Shown one piece after another: positions 10,433-21,353 of a stretch of 64,000 nucleotides of DNA. The notes under the pieces are model-generated. The model was not told the DNA's origin and ran no database searches. It saw nothing but the letters and a program-made list of their open reading frames with translations. The translations under genes were made by a program, and so were the position numbers. How positions within the stretch are numbered: position 1 is the stretch's first letter; each line of letters starts with the position of its first letter. This DNA comes from Aotearoamyces nothofagi (taxonomy: Eukaryota > Ascomycota > Leotiomycetes > Leotiales > Tympanidaceae), in the NCBI GenBank assembly GCA_015345905.1, contig JADDTR010000001.1:1488001-1552000 (forward strand). The letters are read 5' to 3'.

Positions 10433-12459
10433 TCAGACATCTGCCTTTTCAGCTCCATCCTTTTCCCTGCTAATCGTCTTCCCTGATCTTTTCTCGCTAC
10501 CATGTTCGTCTTCCGAATCCCTGGCAGTGGAACCATAGGTCCCAGACGCGCTGGCAGTGATAAACTCATCGTCATCCATCCATCGGTATGTAAAGTAGAA
10601 GTGCACAGTCAACACTGCCAAGGCGATAGCTGGTCCGGCCCACACCCAGATAAGATGAGGATCCGAGATGGCCGGCGAGATTATCTCAGCCAGGGCGGAG
10701 CTCAATGCCGTGGTGAACAGGTACAGACTCATAACCAAGCTGCGCATACTCTTCGGAGCACGTGCGTACGCGAGTTCATACACCGTCACGACGCACAGAC
10801 ATTCCGAAATCGCACCGAGCGAAACGTTGGGTATTTGAAGCCAGACGGATAGAGGAGAAACACCGGTTCCAACGTCGCAGCCTGTTGCATAATAGCCGCA
10901 AGGCGATGTCTCGTAGATCCTCCATTGGATGATTGCACCGATGGCGCCTGATATTGCTGCGAGTGAGAAGCCGGCGGTGATACGTGTGACGCGACCGAAC
11001 GGGATCTTGTACTTGCGGAGGAGCGGATAGACGACGTAGCTGAGGAGGGGAATGGCTACAATGATGGTCAGTGGATTGAAGTTTGAAAGGAGGTCATTCG
11101 GTGCTCCGTTTGTTGTCATCGTAGACGCTTGCGATGTCGAGACACTGCCAATGCCACCGTCGTTAAGAACCCATGGGATAAAGTAGAGGAAGACCTGGCA
11201 GGCAGAAAATGTACGACGGACATCGTCAACGAGCGCATCGTCCCACGGAATTGGTCCACCTTTATATGTAGTGATGCCATCGGCACGCATGACAGATGGA
11301 CGAGCAGCATCCCAAAATCCTTTTCGGAAAAGACGCCAGCCATTTTTCTTCAATGCAATCCAGATGATGCCATAGGCCGAGTCATAGGCAGTTCTGGACG
11401 GTGGTACCTTGATAGTCCTCTTGTAGTTTACCCAGAGAACGATAGGAAGGAGGAAGTAGATAATGCCTGGCAAGAGGAATGCTAGCCAGTATCCAACATA
11501 CTTCTCTGCATAGTCGCAGGCAATTGCATAAAAAGCACCGATGTTGATAAAGCCATAGAAGATCAGTAGGATTCGTTGAATAGTGGTTTCGGGATCTACA
11601 ATGACCTTTTCGCCAGATTGGAGGACCTTGATATATTCAATCTGGTGCTGGTACTGATCAACTATAGTCGGTGCGATATTGGGCTTGAAGATACCTAAAG
11701 ACAGTCAGCAGTGCAATATTATACTATATAAATGGAGGGAAATACCGGCTCCGAGCGCAAGAAGGAACAAAGAGATCAGGAATGGGGCCAAGCCGTTTCC
11801 TGCTTGGAGAACGCTCGGAATCGCTCCGAGAATCAAGATAATATGAGCAATACCACATATCAAGACACCGATAGCAATGGTCTTGTACCGACCAAGCCTG
11901 GTATCAGCAATCCAGGCTCCAAAAAGTGGGATGATATACGCCAAGAAGGTGAAGAGGAGCACAAAGGCGTTTGAGAAGGTTAGACCTTTCCCTAGAGCCC
12001 CTGCTGTTTCTTGCGTGCCTTTAGGAGTAGCTCCTGCTCCGTTGCCACCCTTAGGAAGTGGATATTGCATAAAATTAGACCAGACTGAAATAACACCATA
12101 GTAAGAGGCACGCTCGGCGAATTCCACTATACACAACGAGAAGGATACCAGAGGTATCTTATCGGAGACCTTGCGAAGCGTCTTCCTCTCCTCGTCGGTT
12201 GGTAGCGGAGAGTCTGGGTCGTCGATAAACTGTCCCGGACGAGCTGCCTCGACATCGGGAACCTCACCGACCTCTTTCTCGTAGATAGGTGCGCCAATGG
12301 CCTCGACGGGAGCATATGAGCTTCGGTGATAGGGCTCTGCAAGCTCCTTGGTAATGCTGGTCCCAACCACGGAGGGTTCTAAGGGACTGCCACTCGTGCT
12401 AGCTTAACCCCAAAGTTAGAACGATGCACACAACACGAGAATGGAGCGGACAGACTCAT
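10433..12459 (-). CDS. PTR2/POT-family di-/tripeptide transporter
   Basis: Main exons 11746-12378 and 10433-11694 join across a 51-bp intron, completing GAGIFKPNIAP. POT transporters are proton-coupled importers of di- and tripeptides in the plasma membrane. Seen: the family signature around GAWIADTRLGRYKT after helix 2, FYGFINIGAF with the FYxxINxG motif, an ERASYYG segment in helix 1 and a Ser/Lys-rich C-terminal tail. The 5' end is less certain: the main N-terminal exon has no good ATG. A 4-base exon ATGA (12456-12459), a GTCTGT donor, a TTCTAAC branch site and a CTTAG acceptor (12379) would give a start reading MKPSVVGTS, about 632 residues in all. The family call is firm; the micro-exon is inference. 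Confidence 0.9.
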
Positions 12460-15124
12460 TTTGAGATATTCCGACTCTATCCGTATATCTAAACGTCTTC
12501 TGATGGAACTCGGTGCGTTGGAGCGAGCGCCTTGCTATCCAGGGGGGGAGGCGACATTATATAAATGAAAGCCATAGATAACAGGCAACATAGAGACATG
12601 CATAGCACGCAAGGCTGCGCGACAATGGTGTATCGAAGCTTTGGAAACAAGCATTGATACTGCTATATTATCACCGAGGTAAGCTTTCTCAAGCACCCGA
12701 GGATGGCTCTGGACTGCAGGGGCCAGGTTCTGATGTACCTCCCACCTGCTAAATGCAGAATCGTAGAATGAACAGAGCCACGCATGCTATCCCATGAGAA
12801 CCAATGATCGAGCCACATAACCGGTAATGCGGCCCCTGACCCAAGGATTGAAGGTGGGATACTTGATTTCCGAGTCCAACCAGTGGGACTGACTGCTTTT
12901 GGAAGGTCATTGTTCACAGAATGAATGTGTGACTTTGCCGTGCTTGCCAACAAGTACTGTTATTCCCGCTCTTGCCCCCCTACACCATCAATTGCCGGTG
13001 CCCGTTGGACGATTTCAAATGATTTACAGCCGGCTGGACTGCTATTGCGCCATATGGCATCATGTGTCGGAATGCGACCATCTGTCATGATTGTATATCC
13101 GTACTCAACGTAGTGTCGTAGGTACAGTCTCGTGCAACGTAAGACCGAGTAAAGGTACAGGGAGAATACACGCAACACTCAATCGATGCTGCTGATATTG
13201 ATTATTGATAGCCATCGTAATCAGATAGTTGAATGATTGTGCTGGGGTTCTGCAACCTTAATAGTTATCATATCCACCTACCTTCCTTTTCCGCGTGCTG
13301 CCCCATTAGTATGCTTCCACATGAACTCCTGGGATGTAGGACATTACTCCGTAGCACTCTGGGAGGAGAGAGGTGCTTGTCTGGTCGTGCATCTATATCC
13401 GTAGCCGTATCCTTTTCATTGCCATAGCCTGCCGCTCATTTGCTCGGGCCATCGTGACGAAATGTACAGTGGAGCACAGACAACAGAGGAGATAAGAAGC
13501 ATAACGCCGACGGGGGTATGCATGGCGTTGATGTGATGACGCGGAATGAAGAGAGAGACAGGAGAACGAGGAGATGGAGCCGGTGCAGGGAATGGCCAGC
13601 TCCAGATATTTGAAATTGTTCCAGCTCCAGGGAGCCCTCCAGGGAGCCCCGGCGAGTCGATATCACATGACCGACCACGGGTGATGCAATCTACGCATGA
13701 CTGTCAGCTGGGCCAGGCCATTGAAGCACACGCAGTATACTGCACCGCACTGCACTCTGGAACCAGCCGCCATCAACAAACGCTGCGTCGCAGCCGAATT
13801 CGAGGCGCCGCTGGGAGATGGAGAGGAAACAAGAAGACATGCGGATGTGCTCGTCGTACTTATATTCCATCCTCTTTGCCAAGGACGCGCCAGATGAGTC
13901 ATCTCGTCCTAGCTAGGCGTGCCTTCCACACGGGGGAACGTTGCTCCCCGTATCCCGGCTGCTGACCGAAAGCCGCGAGGGAGGTGGTTTGCTGATGACA
14001 ACCACTGCCAACGACTTCCACCGCCCAGACTTCTAGTATACGAAGCATTTCAGCACATCGCCAGCCATAGACAGTGCTCGGTAGCAAGGCGCTGTCCTGT
14101 AAGGTGTCGCGGTCTTTCTCCCCGTCTCCCCAAAGTGATGGCATATTTAGCGAGCTTACTTGCTACTATTCCAGCGTTTATCCGCTGTAACTTTGCTGGC
14201 AGGAATCATGAATCCATCTTCTCCGTACCAATATCAGCTAGAGTCTGGTTGTGCCGATGCCTTGCAAGGTGGCAGAGGCCGCTGTAGCGGATATAAAGAC
14301 CTGTGCCTGATACAGCATCTCGCATGCCTCCATATAGCCTTGCTTTTAGGATGGCTACTCCTGATCTCGAACTCCGACTCTAATCACCCAGAAAGGATCG
14401 CGATACTCTCCAAAAAGAACTGATCATCTTAATGTCTCAATGCAGTAATATATATATATATATATATATAATCCTGTCAATTACATAATGCCGAGCTTCT
14501 GCATCGTTGCAGTCCCAGAGGATGTAAACAAGTAGAATATAAACCCCTTTGGAATTCCAGCCATGCCATTCTCCAATTTGGTATATCAACCGCCTTTTAT
14601 CTGCAAGACGGAGTGCTCGCTCTCAACTGGTGATGAGTCTGGCAGGGCTAACGTCAATATCCCAGATCCTCCACAGATCTTCCCTATATAGGCGGAATCC
14701 CCTTGGCCCCCGGCTGCCTTTTACGGGGTCTGGATAATGGATCAAATCTTCGTAAAATCCACTTTCTATCGTTAGACTCGACTCTCCATGGACCCTCCAA
14801 CGACCAATGCTTTGGACTTTGGACTGGCATTGACGGGGCCTCATGCTGCCATTGCACGAGCTGGATCCCGGGAGTTCTTCTTTTCTCCGCGCACAAACTG
14901 CGTCTGCTGCGCCTAGATTTGTCAGCCTGTTTAATATCCCATCTTCTCTCTTTTTTCTGCAACCAACCACGATGTCCTTGACTGATGCTCCTAAGTAAAT
15001 GATACTGAACGATTTATATCCCTGCTGACCGGGAAAGCATATGCTTGTATTGTACAAATTGGGTACCGGAAGTGATCGTCGCTGGGATCATGATATAAGT
15101 GATAAGAAATAGCGGTCTACTATA
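12460..15124. other. Intergenic, no gene recognised
   Basis: About 2.7 kb upstream of the peptide transporter and left of the Tc1 element. Only a (TA)n tract (14448-14471) stands out; scattered short frames show no recognisable motif. Confidence 0.5.
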
Positions 15125-16310
15125 CAGTATATAGCTGTATATCTAAATGAAAATGTATTACTATACCACCAAATGCCTTCTAAACCAAAGACTACTCGTC
15201 GTGAAACTACACCAGTAGTAAGAGTACAAATTTGGGCTCACTATAGAGATAGAAAGGGGCCGAAGGAGATTGAAGGCTTGGTTTATATTCCTAGATCAAC
15301 AATCAGCTCTATCATCTAGTACATGAAGCAAAAGACTGGTGAAATACAGTTTTACAATGCTCTAAGATACAGTACTCCTAAGAAAGTCACTTCTAAAGGA
15401 GAACGTCGATTGATAAGAGCAGCTTGGAATGAAACTTGCACTCCATTAGCTGTATTAGCAACACCAAGCAAATCTGGAAATCAGCTCCATTGGAACACTG
15501 TAAGAAAAGTGTTAAAATGCAATGGAAAAGCACGATGCAAGCTAAGATACAAGCCATTCCTCAAACCAAGATATAAGTTGCAGCAACTGAAGTGGTATAA
15601 AGCTGTCTCTATTAATTTATTACTTGATTGGATGAAAGTTTGTTGGTCAGATGAATCTACATTTGAGATTGGATATAATGGATACAATTATTATATTACA
15701 AGAGCATCAAGAGAGGAATATCTTGAGAAGAACTTGAAGCCGACTTTCAAGAGTAGTAGAACTTCAGTATCAGTCTAGAGTTGCTTTATAGGAGCAGAAT
15801 TGGATCTATTGGTGATTTTAGAAAAGGGGGCTAGAATGAACTAAACTTGCTATACTGAAGAGGTACTTAAACTATTCTTTATTCCCTTCTATAAGAAGAT
15901 ACAAAGAAAGTTTGGACAGCCAAAGTCATCTATCTACTTACAAAAAGATAGAGCAAAGTATCACTTTGCAAAAATCCCAACTGAGTATAAGAAGTCTCAA
16001 AAGGTTCACCTTCTTGAATGGCCTGCTCAGTCTCTAGATTTGGCTCCTATTGAGAATCTTTGGAAGCAGGCCAAGAATTCAGTAGCAGGGCAAAGATATA
16101 AGATTAGGAATATTGCTCAAATAGAGGAGGCATTAAGAGATAAGTGGTCAAAGATTAAGGGGGAAGCATTGGAAAAGTTGTCTCAGAGTATGTATAAAAG
16201 AATTGCTCTATACATTAAGGCAAAAGGCGGGTCTATTAAATATTAAACTTAAACAGTCTATCAATCATCTACATCTTATTTCATTCATTTATATAATAGC
16301 GTTGTTGAGT
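15125..16310 (+). mobile_element. Degenerate Tc1/mariner-superfamily DNA transposon (DD34E)
   Basis: An AT-rich block holds a transposase frame from ATG 15173 to TAA 16246 (357 codons before the final stop). Catalytic residues are visible: D160 (WSDEST), D259 (QKDRAKYH) and E294 (APIENLW), with 34 residues between the last two, the Tc1 DD34E spacing. The upstream part resembles a Tc1 helix-turn-helix region. Three in-frame stops (15317, 15776, 15842) interrupt it with no frameshift; at least 15776 looks like a changed tryptophan codon. Proposed ends are 15125 and 16310, each next to TA, with weak terminal similarity (GCTxTATATxTAAATGAA inside each end). The element is inactive; the ends are inference. 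Confidence 0.85.
15173..16246 (+). pseudogene. Tc1-type transposase, interrupted by three stop codons
   Basis: The frame is continuous apart from TAG at 15317 and 15776 and TAA at 15842. Around 15776 the normal family sequence is VxVWGCF, so TAG most likely replaces TGG, a G-to-A change. Changes of this type, AT-richness and no frameshifts fit repeat-induced point mutation rather than slow decay. The catalytic triad residues are all retained. Confidence 0.85.
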
Positions 16311-16735
16311 TATTCCATTTTAAAGTTGGGGGGTTGCTGTTCGGAAGCGACGAACACTTCCTGTACCCAATTTGTACCCTTTCTCTTTCCGATAGCGACA
16401 ACAGAAAACCAGGAACAGTAACTGCCTTCTGCCTCTGCCGTGGATAAGCTGGCTGTCATTCACTCATACCGAAGTCTTCGGAGCGGAGGAATAGAATATT
16501 GTATATTGGCCTTCGCAGATTATAGAGTCCCGAACGCATCGGTGGATGCCGGAACTGGATAAACCCGAGAGCCTATCTAACACCTAGATTGGGCCTGGCT
16601 CTAGTCTTCTGAACGAGGACCGATAAGGTACGAAAGGAGGATAGAGACACGTGACTAAGTCTGCAATTCAACCACGTGACTCCATGTTCGGCAACACGCG
16701 TGCAATGCCACGGGGACTTCAGGACACTTCTACAC

Positions 16736-16783
16736 TCTCAGGATTTGACTGTCTCAGGATTTGACTGTCTCAGGATTTGACTG
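16736..16783. repeat. 16-bp tandem repeat, three copies
   Basis: CTCAGGATTTGACTGT occurs three times head to tail with essentially no differences, about 475 bp upstream of the SnoaL-like gene. Confidence 0.85.
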
Positions 16784-16900
16784 AAATAAAACAATTCGAT
16801 CCAAGCAATGCGACCAACAGATAGGGACCTGCTGGCTGCTGACGGCTGCAATATAGCCGAGTCCCGGGTGTTTACTATATGTATATTACAACCGCATGGT

Positions 16901-16939
16901 CTTATCGTCTTATCGTCTTATCGGCTTATCGCTCTTATC
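16901..16939 (-). promoter_or_regulatory. Array of five GATAAG (CTTATC) sites
   Basis: CTTATC starts at 16901, 16909, 16917, 16925 and 16934, so GATAAG reads five times on the minus strand with an 8-9 bp period. GATAAG is the preferred core of fungal GATA factors (AreA nitrogen activator and relatives). The array lies about 317-355 bp upstream of the ATG at 17256, inside promoter distance. It could also be a fortuitous 8-bp microsatellite. Confidence 0.5.
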
Positions 16940-17255
16940 GCCATCGTGTCGTCCCGCGCTGGACTCGACTTTTGCCGAATCGCGTCCCAGTACAGACTAC
17001 AAACCGGCCTATCACATCCCCTGCCTGGTATCTGGTCTATCTTCGGCCTTCTTTAGGTTAGCCCTATACTGCTTTGGGGCAGTCGGGAGATTCCAGTGTA
17101 CGTGTTAAGTGATTGGGAAATGATTAAAATAGAAAGACTAAATCATTGAAAGGAGACGGCAAGCGTATGTATAATTACCATATTGCCCCCGTTGTTTATT
17201 ATATTATATTGTATATATCCCTATAATAATCCTGATTATAATTACGGCTTCAGCT

Positions 17256-18493
17256 ATGCCAACACCTAGTGAGCTTCGAGTGTTGAACGATGGCATATTG
17301 GACAAGTACCTCTTCACGGCCTTCTGGGCAGATGACGATGACGAGAGCGCCATCTTCGCGCCAGACAGCGTTCTCGAGTTCCCCTTTGCACCGCCCGGCA
17401 TGCCGCACGTGTTCGACAAGCGGAAGCGTCCTCTGCTCAGACACTGGTATCGGCGGACGGTGAAGGACTGGGCGCGCGTCGACGTCGTCAAGTACCCCAC
17501 GACCAACCCGTCGCGGTACTGGGTGCAATCCCGCACAAAGGCGACGGTGACATGGGGCGGTCCCGCTCCCAGACCGTTTGATTGCACTCACATGGAACTC
17601 GTCGTCATCGAGAACGGCAAGGTTGCCAGAGTCAAGACGTGGAGTGATACCCTGGCCTACTACTACGCCGCCGGCATCACTATTCCTCCTTTCCATTTCA
17701 GCACCAAGAAAATCAAGGGCACGCCTCTGCCAGAACAGCCGCCCGAGAGCCCTCCCACCAGCGAAGAGGAGGCCAGCGCAAAGGTGAGCCAGCTCGATTT
17801 GCATGAGCAAGACTGACTCGACTGTGATTTGTTTCTTCCAATGCCCCGTTCATGGAAGGAGATACCCTTGCTCATATATCTCTCTCTCTCGGCAGCGAAA
17901 GCAACTGTTCGATTACTACATCAACCCCGATTTCTTCGATCCAGAGCGAGACACGCCCGCGGTCGCGCACCTCTTCGATCCCGGCTTCATCATGAGCATG
18001 CCGTTCATGCCAGTCGGCATGCCGCGCACGGCCGACGTGGACGAGCGAGCCTCAGCAGGCCCCTGGATGGCCGAAACCCTTATAGAATGGCACCAGGTCA
18101 GTCTGCACATTCCCCCGCCCACCGCGCATCTCATCTAACGTGGATTCCACAACGCAGAACGGAGACTACGACCAGGAGGACTTCCTCGACCCGGATGTCT
18201 GCATCGTCGAGAGCGGTGGCTCGCACGGCATGGTCAAGTGGGACCCGTCCGGCGCGACGGCCGGGTATTGGAACGATTATGTAAGTCTGGCCTCGAAACC
18301 CCGTCTTGTGCTGGTGCGAAACGAGGGCTCGGCGTGGGGTCGAGATGCTGTGGCTGACTTGGGTACGATAATAAAGGTCGTTTTCGTCAAGGTCAAGGAC
18401 TGGCGTCTGGCTGAGTTTAGGGAATACCTTGATCCAATAAACCACGTCATCCCAACCGGTGTTGTTATTCCTGTATTCCCTTTCTTCTACTAA
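17256..18493 (+). CDS. Tandem SnoaL/PhzA-B-like (NTF2-fold) protein
   Basis: Four exons, 17256-17783, 17896-18096, 18158-18280 and 18377-18493, join in phase to 322 residues. Two halves look alike: residues about 10-150 (HWYRRTVKDWARVDVV, THMELVVIENGKVARVKTW) and 178-320 (NGDYDQEDFLDPDVCIVES, VVFVKVKDWRLAEFREYLDP). This layout matches fungal double-domain proteins of the SnoaL/PhzA-B branch of the NTF2 fold, small alpha+beta cones that act as cyclases, isomerases or hydroxylase partners in secondary metabolism and aromatic breakdown. No signal peptide is seen. It is followed by a FAD monooxygenase on the opposite strand (450 bp, tail to tail). The activity is unknown; the fold call is moderately firm. 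Confidence 0.75.
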
Positions 18494-18943
18494 CTACTCA
18501 AAAGCCGCTGAAGGTACCTATGTTAATTGATTTCTGTCATTTGATGGAGCTATAGCGGTGGTGTAAATGATGAGAAAGGTTATCTTTCTGTATAAAAAGT
18601 AGACTAGAAATACAGAGTAATAACTGAAACTTTGGTCTCCGTGGTAAATTGGCTTCATCTAGCTCCAATCGGCATAGACGGTTTCAAACTCTAACATCCT
18701 TTTCTACCAGAGCCTTTTTTCATAGCAGCTATTGACTATATAATACCAAAGTGCCGTGCGTGTGTTAAGTTTACCTGCAATAATAAGTAAGAACAAACCG
18801 AATGAATTATATTTCATATCGATTAAAGGTAACTAAATCGAATAGTCTATCTACATCATATATTTTGAAGACTCATGAGATTTGTTTACTGTACGGAAGG
18901 GCGCTAATAAAAGTGATGGAACAATTATCACCCGATTCTTCTC
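18494..18943. other. Short intergenic between convergent genes
   Basis: AT-rich 3' flanks of the SnoaL-like gene and the FAD monooxygenase. Nothing else was recognised. Confidence 0.5.
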
Positions 18944-20813
18944 CTAAAGTGTCCTGCTATTTTCAAGCCCTTTTGCAGAATGTTTCCTCAAGGTTTTTGC
19001 AAACTCGGCCGAGACGTCACACTGCATGAGCCAAGTTATATCCCTTTCTTCCTCTAAAGATTCCATATGGGCGAATTCCTCGCCCTTCTGAAGCATCTCA
19101 AAGACCTTTTGCATGTGAGGCCGACGAGTCTCGTCATATAAGTAGACTGTTGTACAGGATGTAAGTCAGCTGCAGAATCCCTAGATTGGTTACTATAGGA
19201 GAAGATGGATCTAGACTACTTACGAGCACGCTTGAGCGATGAGGCGGTCCAGCGGCCTTCTTCGCTATAAACATGAGTGAGCGCCAGAGATAAAGCTTTC
19301 ACATCCTCAAATGCAAAGCTGCATCCTGCACTATAAGCGCCACCGGTTGCTAAGGCGGGTGAAAGTTAGTACGATCCTTCTGTTAATTTCAAGGGCATAA
19401 GACATACGATGCGCTGCGTCTCCAATGAAACAAATGCGATCATGAGCAATTAATGACTTCAGCCACACTCCGCGCGCAATCGCTGTTTATGATTCGTAAG
19501 TAGAAAAAATTTGTATTGTGAACAGGACGATGTCTTACGATATAAGCTCATGTTGGTTGAGAAACCGAGAACCTCAGAGATTAATGGATCCCAATTCTGC
19601 AAGTTTATATCTTAGTGCAAATACGAGATCGACGTCTTAATCATGGCTTCTTACCTTAAAATGATCCCTTAACATATGTACTGATATCTCAGCCGTTAGC
19701 AAGATGCCTGGTAGAGATTAGAAGATGACTATACACCGGTCTGCATTACTGCTAGCTGCCCATTTCAATCGCCGTGTTTCTTCAGGGTCTGCCTCAACAC
19801 AAGTAATGAACCCAAAACGGCCGCAGCCCTAGAAGCGACCATTATTGAAATGCGACGATAAATGTGATGATAATATACATACCACATGACCCATGAAAAC
19901 CATTGTTGTCTCTTTGAAGTAGCAGATCGTGTTCTTCGGTAGATTGGGTATTCTCTTCTGCAAGTTATCTGTTTGGAAAATCTCCATGTATTCTAGAGAT
20001 GGACTATATATTGATCAGGTGCCTTCTTGTTTGAATTAAGGTATAAGGCCGTACAGATGTTGAACTAGAATTTCAGGATATAATTGTTTGCGGAGCTTCT
20101 GAGTGGGGATTAGAACGATGAACTTGTCTAAAAAGTAGTTTAAATATAAAACGTACTGAATTAATGCCATCTGCAATGACTAGAAGATCTGTATCAATAT
20201 TAGTCTCATCTTCGAAGCGCACTTCAACTCTATCCGCGTTGACATCGACGCTGACTGCTTTCTTCCCGGGATAGAGTTGACCATCGGGTATGAGTTCAAT
20301 AAATATTCGGTGCAGATCTTGACGAACAGTCCCCGCGGTGTTCCGGAAATTGATTTTCTCAGACTGTTCCATATCATCTGGGGGCTCTACGGAATCTTTA
20401 AGAACCTCGCCGGTCCTCCAGTGTTTGATGACAGGTTCAGCGTAGGTGCGGGTAACAATAGCATCGATGGCTTCATGACCAACCATCTCATCTAGAAGTC
20501 GCTGGCCACCCGGGGTAATTCCGATCCATCTAATGCGGCAGGCTCAGTTGCACCACTTTAACAAGGAAACACTATCGCTGTAGGTAAACTTACGCGCCAA
20601 CCTGTCGAGGAATAACTGATCGCTCGTAAAGTCGAACATCCAACCCAGGCACCCTAGGGTAATAAAGTATCAGCTAGAACGCAAACTGATCCCAGATTCT
20701 CTCCCATCTAGGAAAGTAGAGACGTACATGTTCAGCATGATACCAGCTGAGGCTCCAGCCAAGCCGACGCCTACGACTGCAACGCTCAAGTTGGCGGACT
20801 CTTTATGTGCCAT
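18944..20813 (-). CDS. FAD-dependent monooxygenase, salicylate-hydroxylase type
   Basis: Eleven exons could be threaded in phase to 416 residues: 20728-20813, 20594-20653, 20157-20529, 20055-20098, 19883-20003, 19750-19828, 19655-19680, 19539-19596, 19408-19482, 19224-19349 and 18944-19146. The three hallmarks of class A flavoprotein hydroxylases are present in order: a GVGLAGASAG dinucleotide-binding loop near residue 15, the DG motif (VIADGINS, about 165-173) and the GD motif (FIGDAAH, about 300). Such enzymes hydroxylate aromatic substrates using NAD(P)H and O2. It is divergent from an MFS transporter over 540 bp. The exon 6/7 junction has an alternative acceptor. The substrate is unknown. 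Confidence 0.9.
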
Positions 20814-21353
20814 AATCCTTAAAGTTGAAAGTCCCTACTTGCTCTAAAACCAAGTGTTCGTGTCTCGGTGACAGCAACCATTGATGAATATTTCTTAGAA
20901 GAGGTCTCAGCGAAGGATAGACTGATCAGATCCGACATTGAGACTCCGGAGTACTCGAGATATGATACTCGGACGGTTTGGGCATGGCGTTCTAGCGACA
21001 AGTCCCACAATAACGATGGCGGCGGCAACAGCGCACCAACACTCTCTGTAGAGGTTCGCGATAAGACTTCCCCAAACATCCGATATGGCAATCTCATCAA
21101 CAACCACCTTAACCTAAATAGTGCAATAGATAGGCCGCACGATGTCTGCGTGCGCGAGACCCAAATATATGCCAATTGATAAGGGATGGGGACTATCGAT
21201 AGCCCATAGTACGATACACGGCCCTTTATCAGATGCGTCTATCGCCTCATCTTATATAGCTGGGCGTCATCCCTACGCGGATTCTGATACTGTCAACTTG
21301 ATAACATAACATCTCGCAGAAATCCTACCAAAAATTCGGAGGAATAAATCAAG
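20814..21353. promoter_or_regulatory. Shared divergent promoter, FAD monooxygenase and MFS
   Basis: 540 bp separate the two start codons. A TATATAG element at about 21254-21260 lies about 95 bp before the MFS ATG. Shared promoters often couple an enzyme to its transporter, but no operator was identified. Confidence 0.5.

Larger units (their letters stand above)
16313..17255. other. Intergenic with promoter region of the SnoaL-like gene
   Basis: Right of the Tc1 element. It contains three copies of CTCAGGATTTGACTGT (16736-16783), the CTTATC array at 16901-16939 and TA-rich sequence just before the ATG at 17256. No gene is seen. Confidence 0.6.

Noticed and set aside
13546-13965. Plus-strand frame of about 140 codons
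   Set aside because: No domain-like composition or splice context; probably chance.
18140-18493. Uninterrupted 117-codon frame as a separate gene
   Set aside because: It is exons 3 and 4 of the SnoaL-like gene plus the intron between them, which happens to be open; GTAAGT donor and phase support splicing.
20868-21179. Plus-strand 103-codon frame in the divergent promoter
   Set aside because: No recognisable motif, and it occupies the space needed for two promoters; not supported as a gene.
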